From contig JANPWX010000480.1 in NCBI GenBank assembly GCA_024734555.1, positions 986,621 through 1,050,620 of the forward strand: 64,000 bases of DNA, in the 5' to 3' direction. The notes below the pieces were generated by a model that did not search any database, was not told the origin of the DNA, and saw only the letters and a list, made by a program, of their open reading frames with translations. The translations under genes were made by a program, and so were the position numbers. This stretch comes from Trochalopteron elliotii. Lineage: Eukaryota > Chordata > Aves > Passeriformes > Leiothrichidae. Positions 37,561 to 48,530 of the stretch are shown here, piece after piece; positions within the stretch are counted from its first letter, which is position 1; each line of letters starts with the position of its first letter.

Positions 37561-38520
37561 GCAAGGGGGTCCAAAAAGCAGAGAGAGCATCCATGAGCTC
37601 ATGTTGTCAGATACTTTGGCATTGAGAATTGCATGTTTGAACCTCAGCAATCACAACTTATTACCTACCAGAAAAACAGCTAAAAATAGGTCTTTTTAAA
37701 ATTTCAACCTTAATAAAATTCCATCTTTTCTCTCCACCTTATTTTTTTTCTTTTCTTTCTTCTTTCTTCCAAAGGAAAACCAAAGAAGCTCAAATATTTT
37801 ACCTAAGGTTTTTTTTCCCCTTCCAAAATACCAGAATGAAAGACACCAGCAGCCAAGAGAACCTGACAATGCTGGAACTTTCTGAAACAAGGTTTTTGCA
37901 TATCTCACTTGGCAGCTGGCAGCAGAAAGTGACAAATGAGAATTCTCACTCCAAGCTGCTGGCTGCCAGTCATGAGTTATCTTATTCCTTGCAGTGAGAG
38001 CAGACCACAGCAAAAACAGGGAAGCAAACAGGCCAGAGATAAAGGGAAAAGACAACAGGAGAGAAAAAAAAGAGGAAACCCCCCCCCAAACAAAGAAAAC
38101 AATCAGATGATGAACACATCCATACTCCTGATGCTTTATTTAGCATTGAGAATTCACATTATCATAGGTTTTAATGAAGGTTATGCAAAATTAAAACCAC
38201 AGTCCTTGCTACGGGCATGATTTAATTTGTTCTCCAGTTCATTTGAAGTGCGTCAACTTTTAATTGTTCTTTCAGAGGAGCTGGTGGCTGGCTGAAGCTG
38301 CTCATTATAAGCCAAGGCCTACAGCTAAGCCCAAGTAGCCCCACCAGAACGTGTGTTTGTGATATCAGAGCCCTCCTGGCCAAACAAACACTTCAGCCAC
38401 AGCTGAGCTCCCACCAAAGGGGGAATTCAACATTTCCCTCACTCCTGTCCTCCCGTGCTCAACCTGCCACATCTGCTTTTACTCCAGCATTGGAATTTAC
38501 CCACTGTAATGTTAATTTTC
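37561..38520. other. Non-coding DNA, no gene seen
   Basis: It has a T/C-rich patch at 37738-37770, a purine-then-C run near 38062-38090, and chance frames up to about 119 codons. No known repeat was recognised. Confidence 0.5.
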
Positions 38521-38650
38521 TGTAGGAGTGAATCACCTCTGAGTGATGCCCTTGGGTCTGGCTCCAGGTGTGACCTCCCATTTCCCCCAGCATTTCATTC
38601 ACTGCCTGGAGAAAGAGCCCTCTCTCTTCCATTAACCCTTTAATCCACTC
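38521..38650 (+). repeat. Unclassified repeat R, uninterrupted 5' half
   Basis: TGTAGGAGTGAATCACCTCT, GAGTGATGCCCTTGGGT, CCAGGTGTGACC and CACTGCCTGGAGAAAGAG match 36735-36842, and the sequence then runs on through a single CCCTCT into TTCCATTAACCC, like 37146 onward. It is the paralogous empty site for the beta LTR. It is cut off by the alpha LTR at 38657. Confidence 0.85.
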
Positions 38651-38656
38651 ACAGCC

Positions 38657-38961
38657 TGAGCCTGTTTTACACCACCACGACACAGACTCTGAGATTCAGA
38701 AGGCTGAAAATGACTCCTTTATTTTTGGGATGTGTCTCCCTTTTATACTATTCCACACAGACCAATTGGATTGGTGACACAGAGACAAAACCTCTTCACT
38801 CACACTGGTCAGAGCAGAGGGACAGCAAGGAGAAGTCCCTCCTAGGGAAAGGAATGAAAAACAAAGGTACAGTTACAAAAACATTTCTCCTGTTTACAGA
38901 AAATTCCCTGGGAAAGGAATTTCAGCAAACCAAAACACCTCAGGCACAAACCAGGGCTACA
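38657..38961 (-). mobile_element. Solo LTR, family alpha, copy 2 (inverted)
   Basis: Read on the minus strand this 305-bp element begins TGTAGCCCTGG and ends TAAAACAGGCTCA, matching the copy at 11284 over its full length. The TATAAAAG box is at 38741-38747 on the complement. Flanks ACAGCC and GCAGAC agree at only four of six positions, so the target duplication is degraded or the ends are off by a base or two. It is inserted against the end of repeat R. Confidence 0.85.
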
Positions 38962-40607
38962 GCAGACCACATTTTGTTCTTGGCATTCAGGCATCCACCC
39001 CATGCACACACAAATCCTGCTCCTCCCACCTCAGGAACCAGGGCAGAGCCCAGGTGACACGACAACATTTTCAGGTATTTTCCTTCCCTGGAAGACATTG
39101 CAACAGCAACTAAAACCATTTGGAGTTCGTTTCCTAAGCAGAGACTGGAGAGAATTTTCTGTATCACCCTTTTGCATTTCTCCCGCAGCCACGGCTCCAA
39201 GCATCCCCAATTACCTCTGCCTAATTGGGTTTTTTTAATGCTGGAAATATGCAGATGTTTGCACGGTTAGGTGCCCTGAAGTCTGAAGAAGCAGCAGAAA
39301 AAGAACCAGCAAGCACCACCACCTATTGGTGAGAACGGGGAATTTTAGGTCATCGATTTGTGTTAAAACATGGGAATTTGTGCTCATTAATGCTTCAGCT
39401 TTAAAGGGCAGGTACAATTTATTGTAAACACTGGGTGAGGATGTTTAAGAGCAAATAAAGTCCTGAAAATGACAGGTGGCTTGTAAAAAAATTCCTTAAA
39501 AAATTAAGGGAAATAAGGACCAAAGCTTTCTATAATCCTTTTCTGCATCAGTAATGAAAACTGGGACTGGGATATCACACACATGTGGTTTCTTAAGCTT
39601 TTTTTCCCCCATTGTTTGGATTTATTAAAGTTTAGAAAGACCTAATAAGGGTTACTGACTGCCAGAGATGACCACGATTACAATCCCTGGAAGGGATTTA
39701 TGACTTTTCAGGCACGTCATGACACTATACAGGAACTTCTCAGAACAGCATTAGATTTTAGAGAGCAGAATAAAAGTAGATGGCATCCAGTATCTTCTTA
39801 ATATCTTGATGTTGTGAGGATTCTGCTAAGGTTTACTCCAATATAATTTAAGGGGAAAAAAAATTAATCTTGTGGATGATTACTTTTGCCTTCTTAGATT
39901 ATGGAACTAGGGTAGTCTTACTTACTGAGCCTTATTGGGTATTAGCCCCTGAAATAAATATTTTTATCAGGATTAAAAGAGTATGAGATTCTTTTTTAGT
40001 GACACCATTATCTCCTGCTTATCTCTTCCTCCTTACCTATCACTGTCTTTAAGAGCAGAAACTCTGCAGATTAAGAGACACCCCAGGACTGCAGAGATAA
40101 CTTCAGACAGTACATTCACAGGATAATGTGGTATTTAGTTAAACACCAAATTCTGCTATTTATTGAAAACAGGGATTCCTCTGGGATTTCCTAACAGCAC
40201 GAGAGAAAAGGAAAGAACCTTAACATTTTCAAATGTGAAAAGCTGATTCTCCCTTGGACTGACATCTGAGATAATATTTGAAGATATTCCTTAATAAGAT
40301 GGAAGAAGCATTCCTGGAAATGGATCTTAGCAGTATGTGGAATAATAAGACCTGAGATATCACATTTACCTGGATATGCATCAGTTCAGGAGTGGAATAA
40401 GTGAAGAGATGCTTATAAATACTGTTTTGAAAGATTAGTTAATTTTCTAGATCATCAATAAATAACTAGCTCCTTTGAAGCACCTGAAGAAAGAAATTCT
40501 GATTGATAAACTCATCTAGGATCCAACTGCTCAGAACAAAAAACACTCTGGATGATTAAAGCCTTGCTGATGTCTCGTGAAGACTCTTTGTGTGTTTCCC
40601 TACACAG
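38962..40607. other. Non-coding DNA, no gene seen
   Basis: Unique-looking sequence, GC-richer until about 39250 and AT-rich afterwards. No repeat family or confident exon was recognised. Confidence 0.5.
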
Positions 40608-40696
40608 GAAATGCCTGAAAAAATCTTGGATAAAGACATACAACCAAGAGTGGAGCTACTTATGCTCCTTGCCAGTAAAACAAAGGAGGATTTAAG
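40608..40696 (+). other. Candidate 89-nt exon (low confidence)
   Basis: A pyrimidine-rich acceptor (TGTGTTTCCCTACACAG) precedes, and a good donor (AAG then GTAAAT) follows. Reading from the first base gives 29 open codons with an orderly charged/hydrophobic peptide containing KILDKDIQPRVELLMLLASK; the frame meets a stop just past the donor, as expected if splicing is real. The peptide has a faint, unverified likeness to helical repeats such as those of mTERF proteins; I do not claim that. An open run of 29 codons arises by chance quite often, and no second exon in a compatible phase was found nearby. Confidence 0.25.
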
Positions 40697-41697
40697 GTAA
40701 ATAACCTTTTCACAGGAGATCGGTTCCCTTTCAGAAGAAAGTGATTTCAAAGGGACAAAACATCAGATATGAAAAGTTTCCAGGAGTAATCAAAATGAAT
40801 CAATGTATGAAAAGCAGGTGAGATCAGAGCTTTAAATGAAGAGAGACATTACTTGGTTATTGAGAGAGCTGTTAAGGGACTTGAAACCCTTCTATCTTCC
40901 CCAGAAGGTGAAAAGCCATGTGGCCATTCCCATGGGGCTCCCTCCTGTGGGAAATGGATTTGTTGGGAATTCCCAAAGCCTGACAGAGCTCACACAGTCT
41001 GGATCTGTGTGCAAACCCTGAGATGAGAAATGCTGAGTTAGAAATGCCATGGGACAGGACAGACATTGCTGAGAGGGAAATGGAACTGGAAACAAGTTTC
41101 ACATGATGGCCTTGCAAATAGGACTGGGCACTCTGGAGAAATAGAACTGTGAAAGGTGCATTGTAGCAGGACCCACCAGGGGTGATTTCAGATCTTTGGC
41201 TTTAAGGCATTCACAGCATTGTGTGGCAAAAGCTGACAGGCCAAGAAAGGCTTATAATGGATTGGAATTAGGGAATAGTTTGGGTTCTGATAGTGATGGT
41301 GTGAACTGTAACATCTGTATTGCCTCACCCTTCTCATGAGACTGAAAATGGAATGAAGTGTTTTAAAACCCCTCTCAGCTGCCCCATCCCTGGGTCAGGA
41401 AAGGGACAGTCCAACACCCTCCCGTGGTGTGGCTGCACACAAACTGCAGGACACTGAGGCAGGTGAACACCCCAGGGCTGTGGGAGCTCATGGCTGAACC
41501 CATTCACTGTGCTGCTGGCACAGTTTAAAACAGCCAGAACTGTTCCAGTTTTCTTGGACACCATCCATTTAATAACCTTGTGAAGGCACAGGCACAGTCA
41601 GATGGTTGTGCTGCACACAGAGACTGATTCCTGATGGCAGCTCAGCCACCCAGCCTGGGAGCTCACACCCACTGAGGAGAGGCAAGAAACCTCTTTG
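40697..41697. other. Non-coding DNA, no gene seen
   Basis: Includes a 61-codon frame at 40836-41021 and a GC-richer patch at 41370-41530. Neither matches a family I know. A second acceptor/donor pair at 40735-40817 is open in one frame, but that frame does not join the candidate exon upstream and the spacer is only 38 bases. Confidence 0.5.
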
Positions 41698-42058
41698 AAA
41701 ATACTCACAAGCCTCAACACTGAAAGCACAGTCCATTCAAAAATTAGTTTTCTCACACTTCTTTTAATAAATCAGCTGAAGTAATTTTTTTTCAGCGACT
41801 TAATGGAGAATTACTATGAGCATTATTTTAAATTAAGTTCTACTAGATGACAAGAAACCTCTTCTTCATCCTTGTTGTCACACTGAAGGAACAAGCAAGA
41901 GTGAAAAATGCTCTCAGAGCATTTGTCTGCCTGGCCCAGAGTCTAACTGGGATACCAGGAGCAGAAAAGGACAAACAGGAACAATCCCTGGATTCCAGTT
42001 CATAAACTGAGCTTGGTTTTTGATCTTGCTGGTGCTGTCCACCTCCTCAGGCTCCCAA
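41698..42058 (+). repeat. Local direct duplication, copy 1
   Basis: This segment recurs at 43878-44228. Both start AAAATACTCACAAGCCTCAA and end near CTCCCAA. By eye, the first 300 bases differ at about eight positions plus two 1-base indels; a 10-base deletion near 42002 in one copy accounts for the length difference. Flanks differ on both sides. There is no TG...CA end and no target duplication, so it is a segmental duplication or an unrecognised repeat. Confidence 0.92.
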
Positions 42059-43155
42059 GAGGCAGCACAAACTCCTCATTTTAGTGCCCTTCTCCCTCAC
42101 CCTCCATTGCCATGGACCCATCACTGCTCCCTGGCCCATGGAGACCACAGTGGGTTTAAATCACACCACCTTACAGGCAAAACAAGGACAAAATAAGGAC
42201 TCAAGGTCTCCATCTATCCTAAGAATAATGATAAAATAAGGCAAAACAATCTCCACCCCCTTGTCATTTTGCACACTTTTACAGCAAAACCCATTTGCTG
42301 TTCCTTTGTTCAGCCCCGTGTCCTGTCAGTCCCTACAGGGAAATGCAGAAAATTCATTTCTCAGGTGTGGAATCATCCCTGTCAAAGCCAACTGCCCCCT
42401 CAAATCAGCCTGCTCCCATCTGCACACACAGAATATTTACAGAAATGTTTCCACTGCCCCTCCTTCCTTCCCAGGCTGCACAAACACAAGCACACAGCCA
42501 CAGCTCACGTGCAGGTTTACATATCCTAATCAATCAGGCTGATTTTAATTAATCCTAATTGTCCCATTAAGGTTCCTGGCTAACAACAACACAGCAAAAA
42601 AAGGATTCCCTAAGCAGCCTAATTGACTTAATCAGCTCCTTAATAATTCTTCTTCAGGCCTTTACAATGAGCTAACCCCTGGTTCATTTTAATAAACATA
42701 TTGAGCAGGAGGATGGAGCCAAGTGCTTGACTCCAGGATCTCATCTCTGCAGTGAGGAGCACGGCAGGCAGCACAGAGAGAAGGTAGATTTGCATCAGAA
42801 ATCTGTGTTTTCAGACAATCTCCATTTCCATCCAGGCAATGCAGAAAGTTTAAGGAGACCTGGCTGCATTTTACCACAGGGAAATGTGGGGTTTTAAACT
42901 CGGACTAAAATTACAGTTACTGGTGAGTCTTCAAAGGCTAACTGAAGGTACTGTAGGTATTAACACAGCCATGAATTGAAAACAATATAAGTTAAAAATA
43001 CCCAAGTTAAACTAAGGTGTGAAAAAAAGCTACTTTCACAGTATTTTTAATTCTGAACTTCTGCATTATACACATTTAAACTGTGCTATTAGTTGTGTGT
43101 TGGAGGCCTACAAGTGCAAGCCAAAGTAATGAAAGGTCAATTGCAAAAGCAATTA
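42059..43155. other. Non-coding DNA, no gene seen
   Basis: Three overlapping frames at 42261-42552 lie in a C-rich patch and reflect composition. No known element was recognised. Confidence 0.5.
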
Positions 43156-43405
43156 TTTTTGTTCTGGCCTTCTGATTTATTAAACATTTTAAACTCTAGG
43201 AACACAGCAGCATGATATGAAGTAACAAAACAATAATTTGAAGCATTAATTTTGTTCAAATTCCTCATGGTAAAGTGTCAGAGCATCTTTGTGGAGCCAA
43301 GTTTGGCCCATTTCAGCTCACACAGTGACACCTTCCCTGCAAACTGTGTTCTCTGTCAAGATTTGATTTGTGTGAAAGCCAAATGCAACCTGGGAAAGCA
43401 GAATT
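43156..43405 (+). repeat. Inverted repeat, left arm (250 bp)
   Basis: The 250 bases from TTTTTGTTCTGGCCTTCTGA to GGGAAAGCAGAATT are the reverse complement of 47125-47374 with no gap and about five mismatches (about 98% identity). The arms are about 3.7 kb apart. Neither end has LTR or inverted-terminal signatures. A shared frame (for example CQDLICVKAKCNLGKQN) is open in both arms simply because the DNA is nearly the same. Confidence 0.95.
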
Positions 43406-43877
43406 GGGAATTCAAAAAGAAAAAAGCTGAAAGTCTGTATTTTCAGCTCATTTCAGCAGAAAAATCTTGTGCTGATGTTCAGCTTCTCCTCTTTCTCATG
43501 AGAGAGAGGGGCTGGAGGTACCTGCAGATACAATTCCAAAATGAGACTGGCAAAACAAAATGCTGATTAAGCACTTTGAAAGTATTCCATCTTAATTTTG
43601 GCTTAGCCAGAATTCCCCACCCAGCCTCCAGAACTACACTTGCCTGGGGGCTGAGGATGTGTGAGGAAGTCACAGCAGTGAATAAATGGCAATTTCCCAT
43701 CCCTAAGAGTCCCTGCTTGCATAAGAGGCTTTTCCTACTTGGAAATCCACGATTTCAGAAGATTATGAGACTCTGGCCTCTTTGTGACATTTTATTCCCC
43801 AAAATGAAAGCTAGAGAATGTGTAATATCTTATAAAGGTACTCCAGTCAGTTAATTCAATGGAGAGCAGTTCCCTTT
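43406..43877. other. Non-coding DNA, no gene seen
   Basis: It lies between the inverted-repeat arm and the second copy of the direct duplication. Chance frames of up to 92 codons only. Confidence 0.5.
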
Positions 43878-44228
43878 AAAATACTCACAAGCCTCAAGAC
43901 TGAAAGCACAGTCCATTCAAAAATTAGTTTTCTCACACTTCTTTTAATAAATCAGCTGAAGTAATTTTTTTTTCAGTGACTTAATGGAGAATTACTATGA
44001 GCATTATTTTAAATTAAGTTCTACTAGGTGACAAGAAACCTCTTCTTCATCCTCATTGTCACACTGAAGGAACAAGCAAGAGTAAAAAATGCTCTCAGAG
44101 CATTTGTCTGCCTGGCCCAGGAGTCTGACTGGGATACCAGGAGCAGAAAAGGACAAACAGGAACAATCCCTGGATTCCAGAGTTTGGTTTTTGAATTGCT
44201 GGTGCTGCCCATCTCCTCAAGCTCCCAA
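43878..44228 (+). repeat. Local direct duplication, copy 2
   Basis: Second copy of 41698-42058, offset by 2180 bases. It ends about 57 bases before the beta-like LTR at 44286. The 175-codon minus-strand frame covering 44024-44551 crosses this copy and the LTR and has no family features; copy 1 does not preserve it. Confidence 0.92.
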
Positions 44229-44285
44229 AATACCAAATTCCTGGCAGCAGAATCACTGACCCTACCCAGCCCTGAAGGATTCCCG

Positions 44286-44550
44286 TGTGGACTTGATATT
44301 TTTTGAGCCCGAGAACTGCTGAGCTCTTCCCAAGAGAAGCTTTTCAACAGTTTTCTTTTTCCTTTCCCACAGGAGTTGTTTGCTATTTCTGTTCCTGAGC
44401 CAGTGGGAGAGGTGTCAGCCCTATGGACCAATAATGTGCCTTTAGCACAGCGTGTTATAAAAGGGCTGAAGGAATTGTAAATAAACCTTCTGATTCCTAC
44501 TGCCTCCTGACTGGAGTCAGGCATCTTTATTTTGTGTCCTATTGATACCA
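44286..44550 (+). mobile_element. Solo LTR, family beta, diverged copy
   Basis: It starts TGTGGACTTGATATTTTTTG, similar to the 54035 copy, and keeps the AGAGGTGTCAGCC-type core, a TATAAAAG box (44456-44463) and AATAAA (44480-44485), then a TGTGTCCTATTGATACCA end. No target duplication could be matched (TTCCCG left, CAGGGT right), so the exact 3' end is uncertain and the copy is older or rearranged. Confidence 0.72.
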
Positions 44551-44635
44551 CAGGGTTAAAATGTTTCTAAAATCATGGGAATTGTGTACAATAGATTCAG
44601 GGGAGGTGGAAAGAAAGGTTGGGGCTGGATAGACC

Positions 44636-45053
44636 TGGGAAAGGGAACCAAAACTACACAGGCCCTGGAAACAAAGGTTGGGTTTTGTCTTTACTGGATC
44701 ATGTCAAACTGCACCTGAATAATCATCATATGATCAGTGATATGATTGTTAATTGTAATGATTGTTTGGTGATGGAATATGATTATTATCTTAAACAAGA
44801 ATCATGAGAAATGATATTTGGGGGGCCTGATGGAAACTCCAAGGGTTCATGCTTGGATAAGATCAATGTATACAATAGAACAATATGGGTTTAATAATTA
44901 ATATATATAGTTATATAAGGAAAGGGTATAAAAACATGTCCATCCTGAATCCATGTGGGAGTCAGATTTGGGTCTGTACCCCTGATTCCCAGAGCTCTTC
45001 AATAAAAGCCCCTGCACAGAATCATCCTGTGACTGTGTGTTTCAATGCTGACA
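44636..45053 (+). mobile_element. Solo LTR, family gamma, copy 1
   Basis: About 418 bases, matching the complement of 47405-47802. A TATAAAAA box (44927-44934) is followed by AATAAA (45001-45006) and the 3' end TTTCAATGCTGACA. The 5' end is approximate, near TGGGAAAGGGAACC. Target duplications could not be matched. No primer-binding site follows the 3' end, so it is a solo LTR. Confidence 0.78.
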
Positions 45054-47124
45054 CTATTATGACACCCCTGTGCCCCCAGCTGATTTGTGCTGCTCTCCCA
45101 CTGGCATCGTTGAGGATCTGGAGTTTCCCTGTGACAGGAATCACCAACTGCTCTGCACTCAGCTCACCAAACCCCCCTGCAGGTTTTTACACCCCTATTC
45201 TGTGCTGCTCTCAGCTTTTCTTCCCCGCAAAGGGGAGAGTTTCAGGTTTGTGAGGTTTTCCCTGCTCTGTGCTGCTGTGTGTGACTTGTCCAGCAGGGCT
45301 GGGGCAGCCCTGGAGGAGTCCCTGAAACCAGGATGGATTTTCTGCTCTGAGCAGCTGCAGCAGCATCCCTGCAATATTTCATTTCCACTGGTTTACTCTG
45401 ACATTGCATTCCAGCTCATGAAAATCCTCCAAAGGTCTTTGTACTCCTGGTGGAACACAAAGTCTTTGTGTTCCCTGTGTCATCTTGACCAAGAACATTA
45501 AATAAGGACTCTTCATATACTTCAGACTTTACTCTTTCTCTGTAATTTGAGAGACTTTCTCTCAAACTGTGTGCAAAAAAAAGCCACCCAAATAACACCA
45601 AAATAACCCAACAGCAACCCAAACTGTGCAAATGATTCCTGTGACTGTCTCCTCACACCTCACAACATCCTTGAATAAGGAAAAAAATAAGACAAAATAA
45701 GGCACATTCTTGGCACTTTCACCAAGTAAAATAAGAGATCTTGATGTCTGTCTGTGTACAACTGTTCTGAACTAGCAATAGCTGTTTAAAACTCACCTCC
45801 TACAAAAAATAATTGCTTTGCTGTGTTCTAAATCATCACAAAGGACCCAGTGACATTCAAATATTGTTTGTCCTTCTACTGCATGTTTGAGCAAAACATC
45901 TCAGTTAAGCATTTTGAAAGTATTTAATCATTCAGACTGGTTTTTATAATTATTTCAAACCTCTATGACAGTATGATTAATTCCTCTATGAAAGGCAGGG
46001 AAAAAACAACACAGTGCTTGGGCTTTGCATATACACACACAAATTATTGAACTGCTGATTAACATAAAGATTTTGGATATGCTAATAGCCAATTTGCATA
46101 TGTGCCCCTTCTAATATTTTTAGGAAGTTGAGATATTTCACATTTAATTTGTAACAAGATTATCAAAATAGAATTACAGGAATCTGAAGGTGACTTTTTT
46201 TTAAATCCTCTTTTCTTCAGTTGCCCAGGACTTATTTAATGGAAATAACACATTTCCAGGCTCCAGCTGAATTTCAGTGTGCTCCCTGTACACTAATAGC
46301 CCAAAGAAATTCAACATGAGGTTGCTGTTGAAATGAAAACTCCTGTAAGTGTGCTACCATTCCTCCATTCAATAAAGGTCAAGCTGTTAGTTGACTGTCA
46401 TTAGGCAGAGTCTCCTGACTGCTTAAAGGTTATATAAATATTAAAGTTTATTAAGTCAGCCAGGAAACTTTCTTTTCAAATATCTTGCCACGTTATTTTT
46501 AGCTTTTACCAGAAACAGTCAGACCTCGTGCATGACACGGTGAAGTGCTTTTCTTTTGAGACTAACAACTGGTTTTCCATAAATAATGGCTTTGTCCAAA
46601 ACCACAGTGAGCAAATAAAAGGAGACAAATCTAAGTTAAAAGTGATGATTCTTATTCTTATTAAAAAACCCCAAAGCACCCTATGACTTTATTTCATTTA
46701 TCCAGACTCTGAGCAGAGTGGATTTCATTATTAGGTTACAATAGATCAAGATTTATGTCCACACTAACACTGCTCTCATTTCCATTTATATTAAAATGGT
46801 ATTTGTTTTTTTAAAAGAGGCACATGAATGAGCAGAAATTTGCCCAATCTCTGTTTGTTCAGCTTGCAACTTGCACAATAGCAAATTCAATCTTGTTAAG
46901 AGGCTTATTCTTCCATTGTGGAAGTTCCCTGAATTGTGAGTTGGGATCTGCATACGAGTTGGTGTGGAAGGAAAATGACAAACTGGGGAAAGTTTTGGCT
47001 GGCACTGATAAATCTCATACAACTGCCTCATTTCAAACACCCTTTGCCCATTTTATTGCAGAGGAGGAAATACTCTCATCTGAAAATGGCAAATGGAAGG
47101 CCCTCTCCAAACACTTAACTCCCA
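45054..47124. other. Non-coding DNA between the gamma LTRs
   Basis: 45060-45500 is GC-richer and carries a 143-codon cysteine-rich frame (45070-45501) that starts just after the LTR; I recognise no family in it and it lacks a signal peptide or repeated cysteine spacing. The rest is AT-rich with no recognised gene. I saw no retroviral internal domains between the two LTRs, and their opposite orientation rules out a single provirus. Confidence 0.5.
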
Positions 47125-47374
47125 AATTCTGCTTTCCCAGGTTGCATTTGGCTTTCACACAAATCAAATCTTGACAGAGAACACAGTTTGCAGGGAAGGT
47201 GTCACTGTGAGAGCTGAAATGGGCCAAACTTGGCTCCACAGAGATGCTCTGACACTTTACCATGAGGAACTTGAACAAAACTAATGCTTCAAATTATTGT
47301 TTTGTTGCTTCATATCATGCTGCTGTGTTCCTAGAGTTTAAAATGTTTAATAAATCAGAAGGCCAGAACAAAAA
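47125..47374 (-). repeat. Inverted repeat, right arm (250 bp)
   Basis: Reverse complement of 43156-43405, ungapped. It ends 30 bases before the 3' end of the inverted gamma LTR; the left arm has no LTR beside it in the same arrangement, so arm and LTR are separate units. Confidence 0.95.
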
Positions 47375-47404
47375 GAATAACAGGGAAATTGCATTTCTCC
47401 CCCA

Positions 47405-47802
47405 TGTTAGCATTGAAACACACAATCACAGGATGATTCTGTGCAGGGGCTTTTCTTGAAGAGCTCTGGGAATCAGGGGTACAGACCCAAATCTGACTCC
47501 ACCATGGATTCAGGATGGACATGTTTTTATACCCTTTCCTTATATAACTATATATATTAATTATTAAACCCATATTGTTCTATTGTATGAATCCTTGGAG
47601 TTTCCATCAGGCCCCCCAAATATCGTTTCTCATGATTCTTGTTTAAGATAATAATCACATTCCATCACCAAACAATCATTACAATTAACAGTCACATCAT
47701 TTATCATCTGATGATTATGCAGGTGCTGTTTCACATGATCTAGTAAAGACAAAACCCAACCTTTTTTTCCAGGGCCTACCCAGCCCTGGTTCCCTTTCTA
47801 CA
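47405..47802 (-). mobile_element. Solo LTR, family gamma, copy 2 (inverted)
   Basis: Complement of the copy at 44636-45053. On the minus strand it starts near TGTAGAAAGGGAACC, has TATAAAAA (complement of 47524-47531) and ends ATGCTAACA at 47405. Its polyadenylation hexamer has changed from AATAAA to AAGAAA. Target duplications were not matched. The two gamma LTRs point towards each other. Confidence 0.78.
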
Positions 47803-48530
47803 TGGCCCTTTATACATTTGCTTCTCTAGCTCCTACATAAGTTCCCTAATAACCCCCTACCACTTCACCCTCCCTAAAAAAGAAAAAAAAAATAAAAGAA
47901 ACTTAAAAAGAAAACTAATTTTTTTATTATTTAGGAAAGAAAGTAATGTATTTCAGAAGTCAAAATAAGAAAAGTACAAGCTGTATAATAGCAAATATCT
48001 AGAGAATATAAACAAGTATTACTTCTGACATAATTATTTTTTAATAACATGTTTTTAATTACATTTGCTATTCTTTCCTTGAAGGTGACCCATGTGCTCT
48101 CTAGAACTGTTGGTTACGTGTTCCCTGACATGTTGAGAAAAGCCATTTTCTAATGAAATAAGGACTATTTAGAGTGTCCCAGTGAGGCTGAGAATGAGTT
48201 ATCCCACATTAATGTGGAAGTAAATACATAAATGCTTTCCTGTGCCTAGGAGCACCATTGAGATTTGGAGTGCCAGGTCATTAATTTCTGTCAATGAAGA
48301 GCACTGTAAATGTTTCTCCAGAGGAGTTTTCTAGAGATTCAGGGGTTATTAAGGTAAAAAGTTCACTTTCCCTCCTAAAAAGCTCAGGCTTAGGAACATC
48401 TATGGAAATTATATCATCTATGGAAAGATGTGAACAGATCAAAAAACAAAGTGTTGGTTAGCCATTAACTGAGTCCTGCAGGCAGCTCAGCAGAAAAATC
48501 AAGCTTTTCTCTCTCTCTTTTGCAAAGATC
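47803..48530. other. Non-coding AT-rich DNA, no gene seen
   Basis: An A-rich tract lies at about 47874-47935. No gene or repeat family was recognised. Confidence 0.5.

Noticed and set aside
40608..40817. Two-exon gene made of 40608-40696 and 40735-40817
   Set aside because: The spacer would be only 38 bases, too short for a normal intron, and joining them in the open phase of the first exon reaches a stop within three codons.
43250..43275. tRNA-like B box (GTTCAAATTCC)
   Set aside because: No A box at the right spacing and no cloverleaf could be drawn. The motif also lies within the inverted repeat, where the other arm changes it.
44024..44551. 175-codon minus-strand frame
   Set aside because: It crosses the end of a duplicated segment and a beta-type LTR, shows no family features, and the sister duplication does not keep it.
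43156..47374. DNA transposon with 250-bp terminal inverted repeats
   Set aside because: The arms lack matching target duplications at their outer ends, no transposase-like frame lies between them, and the interior is made of unrelated LTRs and a direct duplication.
44636..47802. A full provirus bounded by the two gamma LTRs
   Set aside because: The LTRs are in opposite orientation and nothing between them resembles gag, pol or env coding sequence.
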